Below are positions 44,359 to 51,262 of a stretch of DNA of 64,000 nt, piece after piece. Under the pieces are notes generated by a model. That model had not been told where the DNA came from and did no database searches. It worked only from the letters and a program-made list of their open reading frames with translations. Location: the NCBI GenBank assembly GCA_023423415.1, contig JAFAFP010000156.1, positions 21,359 to 85,358 of the forward strand, written 5' to 3'. This stretch comes from Pseudomonadota bacterium. GTDB taxonomy: Bacteria; Pseudomonadota; Alphaproteobacteria; Rhizobiales; Xanthobacteraceae. Numbering within the stretch: position 1 is the stretch's first letter; each line of letters begins with the position of its first letter. A program made the translations under genes and the position numbers.

Positions 44359-45987
44359 TCATGCCGCCTGCGTTGACGCCAGGGTTTCCAGCGCGGCGCG
44401 CGCATCCCAGGGCTTCCACCACAGCTTCAGCCCGAGATCACGGGCAATAATGCCGGCGGTAATGTAGCTGGGGCCGCCGGAGATCGCCCCGCCCGGATGC
44501 GCTCCAGAGCCAGCGTAATAAAGATTAGGCACAGGCGTGCGATAGCCGAAATGGTTGTACATCACCTGTTCGGCATTGAATGCGCCCATGAAGATATCGC
44601 CGCCGCGCATGTTCGGCATTTCAAGGACGTATTCGCGCGCCGTATAGGCATAACGGCCGATGATGTTGTCCTTCGTCATATTCGGACAATAGCGCGCATA
44701 GACCTCTTCGATCTTGTCCGAAAACTCCTCTTTGAAATTTTCGTAATCGCGCTCGCTCATGTCCTCCAAAAGCGGCATCACATGCCAGGCATAGGTCGTG
44801 TGCTTGCCGGGCGGCGCCTGTGTCGGATCGAGCAGGCTGAGCGGACCGGAGCCGAACTGCACGAGACTCGGAATGCGACCGGCCTGCACGTCGAGATGCG
44901 CGGAGAACAGATCCTGCATCGTCTCGGCGCCAAGGCTCCATTTGAGCGCGCGATTAACATTCGGATCGAAGGCGGACGCAGCGAAGTTCGGGCTCTCATG
45001 CAGAGCATGATGCAGGCCGAACAGCGTCCATTGCGTGTATTTGAAATTGTCGAGCTTCTGCCGGAACGCTTCCGGCAATTGCTCACGGCCAAGCAGGTCT
45101 TCCAGCGTTGTGTGAACGTCAACGGTGCTGGCAACGAATTGCGACGCACGGACCGTACGGCCGTCGGACAGAGCGATGCCGGTGGCACGCCCCCCTTCGA
45201 CAACGATCCTGTCGATCGACACCTGCGGCTGGAAGGTGCCTCCGGCGGCTATGAACGTTTCCATCAGGCCGCGCGCCAGGTTGAACGAACCGCCCTGACA
45301 AAGCTGATAGCCGGTCTGCAGGTCGAAAGCGCGGATCACCGATCCGGTAGGGCTCGTCTTCGACATCGTGTCGGTGAGCCAAGTGCCGAACAGCGAAACC
45401 TTGAAAAGAAACAGCAGCTTCACGTGCTCGTTTTCGAACAACTCTTCGACCACATCGAGCGGCTGGCGCTGCGTCACCTCTAGGAAATCGCGGCCAATGG
45501 CTGTGCGAGACAACAACGCGTCACGTTCCGACTGAGACAACGGCTCGGCATAGCGCTCTGGAATCAGGATCTTCGCCGTGATCTCTTCGGCGCGGCTGTT
45601 CCATTCGCGGAACGTCTGCGCATCCTTCTTCGAGAAGCGGGCGATATTGGCGACGGTCTCTTCGAGATCGCGGCCCAACACGAGCGCAGTGCCGTCAAGA
45701 TGGGCCTGCCCGAACTCGTAGCGCGGCGTGATGTAGGTGACCTTATCCCCGAGATTGAGATCCGAAAACCACGGCGCGTCGCTGATGCTGAAATGATTGA
45801 TCGAATGGAGGTTGTGATAGAAACCCGGCTTCGTCACCTCGCGCGTGCACAGCCCGCCGCCATAGCTCAGCCGCCGGTCCACAAGCAGAATATTGAGACC
45901 GGCCCTGGCGAGATAGGACCCGAGCACAAGCCCGTGCTGTCCTGCGCCGATGATGATGCCGTCATAAGTCTTGTCGAGAGCCGCCAC
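44359..45987 (-). CDS. Phytoene-dehydrogenase-like FAD oxidoreductase
   Basis: A 542-aa FAD enzyme. The dinucleotide-binding fold is GIIIGAGQHGLVLGSYLARAG at the N-terminus, with LLVDRRLSYGGGLCTRE as the second motif of the amine-oxidase/phytoene-desaturase superfamily, and the C-terminal flavin-contact segment is YYAGSGAHPGGAISGGPSYI. The GTG at 45987 is chosen because a perfect GGAGGA sits seven bases upstream; the ATG at 46005 would lie before that site. No carotenoid genes are nearby, so it more likely oxidises or saturates a pathway intermediate. Confidence 0.85.
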   Translation of the reverse strand: MAALDKTYDGIIIGAGQHGLVLGSYLARAGLNILLVDRRLSYGGGLCTREVTKPGFYHNLHSINHFSISDAPWFSDLNLGDKVTYITPRYEFGQAHLDGTALVLGRDLEETVANIARFSKKDAQTFREWNSRAEEITAKILIPERYAEPLSQSERDALLSRTAIGRDFLEVTQRQPLDVVEELFENEHVKLLFLFKVSLFGTWLTDTMSKTSPTGSVIRAFDLQTGYQLCQGGSFNLARGLMETFIAAGGTFQPQVSIDRIVVEGGRATGIALSDGRTVRASQFVASTVDVHTTLEDLLGREQLPEAFRQKLDNFKYTQWTLFGLHHALHESPNFAASAFDPNVNRALKWSLGAETMQDLFSAHLDVQAGRIPSLVQFGSGPLSLLDPTQAPPGKHTTYAWHVMPLLEDMSERDYENFKEEFSDKIEEVYARYCPNMTKDNIIGRYAYTAREYVLEMPNMRGGDIFMGAFNAEQVMYNHFGYRTPVPNLYYAGSGAHPGGAISGGPSYITAGIIARDLGLKLWWKPWDARAALETLASTQAA

Positions 45988-46132
45988 GCAATTTCCTCCG
46001 TACATCGCCGGCTTTCAGCCGACGTTTCCGGCATCATATACGCGACGACGCATATGGAAATCCCGCTACCGGCATAGCCGACCTGCGGTGATTGTCTCAT
46101 CAAGCTGACGGGGAGGCTCTATGGGCCGTCAA

Positions 46133-46579
46133 CTACGCCATTCGCCGCCGCAGCATATGCGCGCACCGCAACGTGAGGATCACTTCATCGTTCTGGTTCC
46201 AGCACGGATGATCCATCGTTACGACACCGCGGTCCGGCTTCGACGTTGACGCGCGGACATCCACCACCTCGGCAGCGGCACGAATGGTATCGCCGGGTCT
46301 CATCGGCTTCAGCCATTTGACGTTATCCATACCCGGCGACGCGATCACCGATTCCGGCCACAGTTTGAGGTCGAAGAACAATCGCATCGACAAACTGAGC
46401 GTGTGAAAGCCGGACGCGATCAGTCCGCCAAACGCGGACTTCTGCGCCGCGACCGGATCGACATGATAATATTGCGGATCGAATTGCTTCGCGAAAGCGA
46501 TGATATCCGCTTCGCTGACGGTGACGCTGCCGGTCTCGAACCGCTGCCCAACAGTCAAATCGTCCAGATAAAGACTCAT
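46133..46579 (-). CDS. MaoC-like hydratase
   Basis: A 148-aa single hot-dog domain of the MaoC/(R)-enoyl-CoA hydratase family. The hydratase motif is visible: FAKQFDPQYYHVDPVAAQKSAFGG, with D-x4-H spacing giving the catalytic aspartate and histidine, followed by GLIASGFHTLSLSMRLFFD. GGGAGAG precedes the ATG at 46579. It heads the minus-strand catabolic/transport operon. A CoA-thioester substrate is expected, consistent with the CoA ligase at 47850. Confidence 0.9.
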   Translation of the reverse strand: MSLYLDDLTVGQRFETGSVTVSEADIIAFAKQFDPQYYHVDPVAAQKSAFGGLIASGFHTLSLSMRLFFDLKLWPESVIASPGMDNVKWLKPMRPGDTIRAAAEVVDVRASTSKPDRGVVTMDHPCWNQNDEVILTLRCAHMLRRRMA

Positions 46580-46643
46580 CCCATCTCTCCCTTTCGCCGC
46601 TTCCCTAGCGGGCAGCGGCGCGAAAGTCTTTCCGGAATTTTTT

Positions 46644-46680
46644 CGAATTTGAATTTGAATTTTTTGAAACACTTTGGTAC
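46644..46680. promoter_or_regulatory. AT-rich divergent promoter with repeated motif
   Basis: The 126-base gap between the MaoC and MetE-like genes contains an AT-rich core in which ATTTGAATTT occurs twice in overlap (46647-46656 and 46653-46662). The same 10-mer is found in reverse at 49224-49233, before the TetR gene. This makes it a good candidate operator for that regulator. Confidence 0.5.
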
Positions 46681-46705
46681 TGATTGAAAACGCCAGGAGG
46701 AACTC

Positions 46706-47794
46706 ATGCCAGCATTGCCACGCGCCGACCATGTGGGAAGCCTGTTGCGGCCCGCCCCGCTCCGTGAGGCGCATCACGCCAAACAAGAGGGCGCCGAACT
46801 TGAGAAGGTGGTGGCCAAGTGCATCACGGATGCCGTGCAGCATCAGGAAGCAGCAGGACTGCAGGTCGTGACCGACGGCGAATTCCGGCGCGGCTCGTGG
46901 TTTCTCGGCTTTCTCGGTGCATTGAGCGGCATCGAGCTACGGAAAACTGAGCTTCCATTCACGCTTGGCGGAGGCGAGGCTGCAAGCTGGTATGGTCCGG
47001 CCGTCACTGGAAAATTGTCGCGACAACGTCCGATCGTCGTGGACGATTATAACTTCCTCGCCGGCGTAACGACGCGCTCCGCGAAAGTGACCTTGCCGAC
47101 CCCCAGCATCCTGCATTTCTTCGGTGGCAAGGATGGCGTGTCGAAAGTCGCTTACCCCGACATTGAGGATTTCGCCGCTGACCTTGCACGCGTTTATCGC
47201 GAGGAAATTGCCGCGCTCCATCGCGCCGGTTGTCGCACCGTGCAACTCGACGAAGTGGCGCTGGCGCTGCTGTGCGACGAAAACATTCGCAGTTCGCTTG
47301 CGTCGCGCGGCGAAGATCCAAATCGGCTCTCCGGGTTGTACTTCTCGATGATCGAAGAGGCACTGTCCGGAAAGCCGGACGATCTCAATGTTCTCATCCA
47401 TTTGTGCCGTGGAAACTACAAGGGCCGCTGGATGGGCACGGGCGGTTATGACCGCATCGCCGAGCGCGTGTTCAACCTTGTCGGCGTCAATGGATATCTC
47501 CTCGAATTCGACAGCGAACGTGCGGGCACCTTCGAGCCGCTGCGCCACCTGCCGAAAGACCGCCGCGCCTATCTCGGCATCGTCAGCAGCAAGACCGGCG
47601 CGCTGGAAGACATGGATCTGCTCCGCCGCCGGCTTGACGATGCGATGAAATACGCGGCCTCGGACTCGCTCGGCGTCTGTCCGCAATGCGGCTTTGCCTC
47701 GAGCGCCGGCGGCAATCCGCTGTCGGAAGCGGAGCAATGGGCAAAGCTTGCGCGTGTGACCGAGATTGCGAGATCCGTGTGGGGCACGGCGTAA
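46706..47794 (+). CDS. MetE-family zinc methyl/alkyltransferase-like protein
   Basis: A 362-aa protein of the cobalamin-independent methionine synthase (C-terminal domain) superfamily. Zinc ligands can be assigned as H232 and C234 (IHLCRGN), E267 (YLLEFDSERAG) and C328 (CPQCGF), matching the H-x-C...E...C pattern of MetE. It lacks the N-terminal half of MetE, so it is not a full methionine synthase. Relatives include thiol methyltransferases and the epoxyalkane:coenzyme M transferase; a thiol-dependent demethylation or epoxide opening is therefore possible. AGGAGG precedes the start. It is divergent from the MaoC gene. Confidence 0.82.
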   Translation: MPALPRADHVGSLLRPAPLREAHHAKQEGAELEKVVAKCITDAVQHQEAAGLQVVTDGEFRRGSWFLGFLGALSGIELRKTELPFTLGGGEAASWYGPAVTGKLSRQRPIVVDDYNFLAGVTTRSAKVTLPTPSILHFFGGKDGVSKVAYPDIEDFAADLARVYREEIAALHRAGCRTVQLDEVALALLCDENIRSSLASRGEDPNRLSGLYFSMIEEALSGKPDDLNVLIHLCRGNYKGRWMGTGGYDRIAERVFNLVGVNGYLLEFDSERAGTFEPLRHLPKDRRAYLGIVSSKTGALEDMDLLRRRLDDAMKYAASDSLGVCPQCGFASSAGGNPLSEAEQWAKLARVTEIARSVWGTA

Positions 47795-47811
47795 GTCCCA
47801 TCACTTTGGCC

Positions 47812-47843
47812 GTTCTGCCCTCCTGAATTGAGGAGGGCAGAAC
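47812..47843. terminator. Bidirectional terminator
   Basis: A perfect 13-bp stem (GTTCTGCCCTCCT and AGGAGGGCAGAAC) with loop GAATTG sits exactly between the convergent MetE-like and CoA-ligase genes. Stable enough to stop both transcripts, although T-tracts are short. Confidence 0.8.
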
Positions 47844-47849
47844 TTCGCA

Positions 47850-49151
47850 CTACCGGCTTCTCCCATCCACGAACCGTCGCGCCTTGACGTCGGTGAGGAA
47901 GAGCTGCGCGAGACGTCCCGTCTCCAGCATTTCGATCTGTGGCGTCACTTCGAACGTCGTCTTCACGGCGTGCATCAGCTTCCCCATCTCGACATCCGTA
48001 TCCGCATCACGCATCAGCTCGATCTGCAGGAGAAGCGCATCGACGCCTGAGCGGTCGTGCACTTCGAGACGGAAATCGATCACCGCGGGATTGCGGTGCA
48101 TGAAATCTTCGAAATCCGAATGATTGATGTTGATGCCCTTCACCTTGAAAAAGCCGGCGGTGCGCGCCGCGTGCTGGAATACGGGGTATGCCGAAAGCGG
48201 CCCCTTGGTCGCGCCGCGCTCCTTGAGCGTGCCGATATCGCCGGTGCTCCAGCGCAGGAATGGCGTCATCGTATTGGTGAAGAGCGGCGTTATCAGAAGA
48301 ATGCCGGGTTGACCGGTCGGCACCGGCACGCCCGTCTGCTCGTCCACCACTTCGATGAAGAACAGATCGGCCCACAGATGCAGGCCGTCATGCGCGTCGG
48401 ATTCCGAGCCCATCGCGCCGCCTTCGGTACAACCGAATTGATCATATACCTCCGCGCCCCAGAGACGCTCCAGCTTCTGCCGTTTTGGCATCGAGAGCGG
48501 CTCGGCCGCACAGAGAATTTTACGCACGCCGCACTGGGAGATATCGAAGCCCTTCTGCTGCGCAAGGCTCGCAAGCTGCAAGCCGTAGCTTGGCATGCCG
48601 ACCCATACGGTGGGGCGCAACGTGCGGATCAGGTCAAGTTGCAAGTCTGACGGCGTGTTGTTGCCAGACCCGGCCCAGATCGTGCCTATGCCGATCATCT
48701 CGCCGGAGCGCGCGTAAAGCTGCCCGACCGGATGAATGCCCATCGGAAAGGAGATATGCGCCTTGTCCGCGCTGGTGCAGCCGGCCGAAAGCCAAAGCCG
48801 CAACCACATATCGAGGCCGGCCACCATGTCCTCTGCTGACCGCGGATAGAACAGCGGCCGGCCGGTCGCGCCACCAGAGCGCCAATATTCAACCGCTACG
48901 GAGTCCGGCTGGATCGCAAAGGTCTCATGGAATTTGTCGGCCGGGATGGTGCGCAATTCCTCCTTGGTGAGAATGGGAATTTTCGTCCACTCCTCCGGCT
49001 GGTCGAGATGCTGCGCGTTTACATGATCCAGACGGCCCTTATAGAAGGGCGACTGCTGTGCCCGATCGAATGCCACCCGCCGCCGCACCCGCTGGATCTC
49101 CGCGATCCGTTCCCGCGAGGTCACCGGAAACGTCACGTCCCTGTATTCCAT
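47850..49151 (-). CDS. Phenylacetate-CoA ligase-like enzyme
   Basis: A 433-aa PaaK-family adenylating enzyme. ATP-binding loop SGGATGRPLFYPRS (SGGATG replacing the common SSGTTG), DQFGCTEGGAMGSES for the A5 motif, RWSTGDIGTL for A7, and the hinge to the small C-terminal domain with FFKVKGININHSDFED. Overall length matches phenylacetate-CoA ligases. It likely makes a CoA thioester of an aromatic or related acid, the precursor for MaoC and SDR steps. The substrate is unknown. It converges with the MetE-like gene and diverges from the TetR gene. Confidence 0.87.
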   Translation of the reverse strand: MEYRDVTFPVTSRERIAEIQRVRRRVAFDRAQQSPFYKGRLDHVNAQHLDQPEEWTKIPILTKEELRTIPADKFHETFAIQPDSVAVEYWRSGGATGRPLFYPRSAEDMVAGLDMWLRLWLSAGCTSADKAHISFPMGIHPVGQLYARSGEMIGIGTIWAGSGNNTPSDLQLDLIRTLRPTVWVGMPSYGLQLASLAQQKGFDISQCGVRKILCAAEPLSMPKRQKLERLWGAEVYDQFGCTEGGAMGSESDAHDGLHLWADLFFIEVVDEQTGVPVPTGQPGILLITPLFTNTMTPFLRWSTGDIGTLKERGATKGPLSAYPVFQHAARTAGFFKVKGININHSDFEDFMHRNPAVIDFRLEVHDRSGVDALLLQIELMRDADTDVEMGKLMHAVKTTFEVTPQIEMLETGRLAQLFLTDVKARRFVDGRSR

Positions 49152-49220
49152 GAACGCCCTCCCCCAAAGCTTTGGTCCGCTCTTGCCGGTACGGACTTGT
49201 CATCCTAGCCTGCTACAACC

Positions 49221-49243
49221 TCGAAATTCAAATCCATATTCGA
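49221..49243. promoter_or_regulatory. Imperfect palindrome before the TetR gene
   Basis: An AT-rich element flanked by TCGAA and TTCGA and containing AAATTCAAAT (49224-49233), the reverse complement of the 10-mer repeated at 46647-46662. It lies 28 bases upstream of the TetR start in the divergent gap to the CoA ligase gene, a usual location for an autoregulatory site. Confidence 0.45.
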
Positions 49244-49270
49244 TTTTTTCGCAACCAGTGGGATCGAGAA

Positions 49271-49936
49271 ATGCCAATCAAGCCTGCGGACGCCACTAAG
49301 CGCAGTGCGCGGCCGCACGCATCGGCGGCGCCGCGACGCGAACCCACACCGCATGTGAGGCAAAAGCAGGAGGCCCGTCGCCGATCGATCCTTGATGCGG
49401 CCGCTCTCGTCTTCGCCGAGCGCGGTTACTTCACCGCCACGATGAAGGATATCGCCGACCGGCTCGGCATGCGGCCGGGCAGCCTCTATCACTACTTTCC
49501 CTCGAAAGAGGCCGCACTCGAGGCGATCTGCCGGACGAGCGGGCAGGAATTCTGCGAGAATCTGCGCGCGATCCTGGCAAGGGGCGGACCTGCTGTCGCG
49601 ATGGTGCGCGAGGGCATGCTCGCGCATTTGACGAGTGAGCGCCGCGCCTATGTCGAGAGCTTTGCTTTCTCGCGTCGCAATCTGCCGGAAGGGATCCTCG
49701 ACGACCTCAACAATCTCGCGCGCGCATATCGCCAGATCTGGCGCCGGATCTTCATCCTCGGCGTCGAGCAAGATGAGTGGCGCGAAGGCCTCGATCCTGA
49801 CATTGCAACTGACGCAGTTTTGGCCCTGTGCAACAGCGCCGCGACGACACTGTCGCATCGCAAGAGCGGCGATCCGCGTAAAGTCGCGTCGATGTGGGTC
49901 GATATTTTCCTCGACGGAACGCGCCGTCGCGCTTGA
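49271..49936 (+). CDS. TetR-family regulator
   Basis: A 221-aa TetR protein. After a basic 30-residue leader, the helix-turn-helix is RRSILDAAALVFAERGYFTATMKDIADRLGMRPGSLYHYFPSKEAAL (key parts: FAERGYFTATMKDIADRLG and GSLYHYFPSKE). The C-terminal ligand domain is variable and gives no clue to ligand. ATG at 49271 is chosen as the first in-frame start after the promoter region. It is divergent from the CoA ligase gene and probably controls this gene and the MaoC/MetE-like promoters. Confidence 0.9.
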   Translation: MPIKPADATKRSARPHASAAPRREPTPHVRQKQEARRRSILDAAALVFAERGYFTATMKDIADRLGMRPGSLYHYFPSKEAALEAICRTSGQEFCENLRAILARGGPAVAMVREGMLAHLTSERRAYVESFAFSRRNLPEGILDDLNNLARAYRQIWRRIFILGVEQDEWREGLDPDIATDAVLALCNSAATTLSHRKSGDPRKVASMWVDIFLDGTRRRA

Positions 49937-50045
49937 CCGCCGGTAGCATCCGGCCTGTTGCAGGTCTGGCGCGAGCTCAGCACCCTATCAGGCTCTCCCC
50001 TGATATTGTAGGAAGAGCCTCCCCCTTCCTGAAAGCAAATCTTGA

Positions 50046-50660
50046 ATGTCCGTAAATTCCCACAATCAGAACGAACTTCCGCTGATCGTCGGCATCAGCG
50101 GCGCGTCGGGCGCGATCTATGGCGTTCGCATGCTCGAAGTGCTTCGCAAGATCGGCGTACCCTCGCATGTCGTCATCTCGAAATCGGCCGCGATCACGCT
50201 GAAGGAAGAGGTCGGCATCTCCGTCGACGACGTGCGTCAACTTGCGGACGTCACCTATCCGATCGGCGACATCGGCGCGGCCATTTCGTCGGGATCGTTC
50301 CGGACGCGCGGCATGGTGGTCGCCCCGTGCTCCATTCGGACCGTCTCCGACATCGCTTATGGCAGCACCGACAACCTCATCACCCGCGCGGCCGATGTCG
50401 TGTTGAAGGAACGGCGACGCCTCGTTCTTGTCGTCCGCGAAACACCGCTCCATACCGGCCATCTGCGCAGCATGCTGGCTGCGACAGAGAACGGCGCGAT
50501 CATCATGCCGCCGGTGCCCGCCTTCTACCATCGCCCGAAAACGATCGACGACATTGTCAACCAGACGGTCGGGCGCTGCCTCGATCTATTCGACATCGAT
50601 GCAGGGATCGTGAAGCGCTGGCGCGATACGCCAGACGATGCTGGTACAATGACGACATGA
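50046..50660 (+). CDS. ubiX: UbiX-family flavin prenyltransferase
   Basis: A 204-aa UbiX that prenylates FMN to make the cofactor of UbiD decarboxylases. Flavin site: IVGISGASGAIYGVRMLEVL, VVAPCSIRTVSDIAYGSTDNLITRAADVVLKERRRLVLVVRETP (quoted in part: APCSIRTVSDIAYG), and MPPVPAFYHRPKTIDD at the dimethylallyl-phosphate end. It may be housekeeping (ubiquinone pathway) or serve a decarboxylase outside the window; no ubiD is seen here. Overlaps the following gene by ATGA. Confidence 0.93.
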   Translation: MSVNSHNQNELPLIVGISGASGAIYGVRMLEVLRKIGVPSHVVISKSAAITLKEEVGISVDDVRQLADVTYPIGDIGAAISSGSFRTRGMVVAPCSIRTVSDIAYGSTDNLITRAADVVLKERRRLVLVVRETPLHTGHLRSMLAATENGAIIMPPVPAFYHRPKTIDDIVNQTVGRCLDLFDIDAGIVKRWRDTPDDAGTMTT

Positions 50661-51175
50661 GCGCCGACGAAGAATTCTGGCAATTTTCGCTTGCGGTGTA
50701 TCGGCAGCCCGGCGTTCCCGCTGAATGCCTCGCATTGCAGGACAGCCTTGGCGCAGATGTCAATCTTCTGCTCCTTTGCGCCTACCTTGGGGCACGTCGC
50801 AAGGCGCTCCTGAATCAGAGTGACATCGTCGCTGTGATCGCGGTGAGTACAGAATGGCATGTTGACGTCGTCCGCAGTTTGCGCGAGGCCCGTCAGGCGC
50901 TCAAACCGTGGGAAGAAGGCCGCGACCCAAAGCTACAGGGCAGCGCGCGCGCGCTTCGCACGGCGGTCAAGACGCTGGAGCTCGATGCGGAGCGTATCGA
51001 ACATGATCTTCTAGCAAACTGGGCCGACAGCCGTAACTTTGAGACAGCAGCGTCCGCGGAGGCCTCGATCACAGGCAATATCCGCATGCTCCTGGAGCAT
51101 TACGCGTCCGCGAGTGGCAAGACGATCTCGATGCCGCAAGAGGTGATCGCCGCTGCGATTTCACAGGCGGCTTAA
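50657..51175 (+). CDS. TIGR02444-type protein
   Basis: A 172-aa soluble helical protein. The opening EEFWQFSLAVYRQPGVPAEC, then LQDSLGADVNLLLLCAYLG, identifies the TIGR02444 family, of unknown function. The ATG overlaps the ubiX stop (ATGA), so it is translationally coupled to that gene. No catalytic motif or membrane segment is seen. Confidence 0.82.
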   Translation: MSADEEFWQFSLAVYRQPGVPAECLALQDSLGADVNLLLLCAYLGARRKALLNQSDIVAVIAVSTEWHVDVVRSLREARQALKPWEEGRDPKLQGSARALRTAVKTLELDAERIEHDLLANWADSRNFETAASAEASITGNIRMLLEHYASASGKTISMPQEVIAAAISQAA

Positions 51176-51183
51176 ACCGATTT

Positions 51184-51210
51184 GGCGAGCAGTCATCTGC
51201 ACTGCTCGCC
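51184..51210. terminator. Terminator between convergent genes
   Basis: GGCGAGCAGT and ACTGCTCGCC form a perfect 10-bp stem with a 7-base loop, followed by TCTTGT. It lies nine bases past the TIGR02444 gene and 50 bases before the tex stop codon. Confidence 0.75.
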
Positions 51211-51262
51211 TCTTGTGCGGTGGCTCGCGCCGAGGTGAACGACTAGGCGTCGGTCTCCCGGG

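Noticed and set aside
50046..50660. UbiX as a certain member of the catabolic cluster
   Set aside because: It follows the TetR gene but has no shared motif in its short upstream gap and no UbiD partner in the window; it is equally well explained as ubiquinone-pathway housekeeping.
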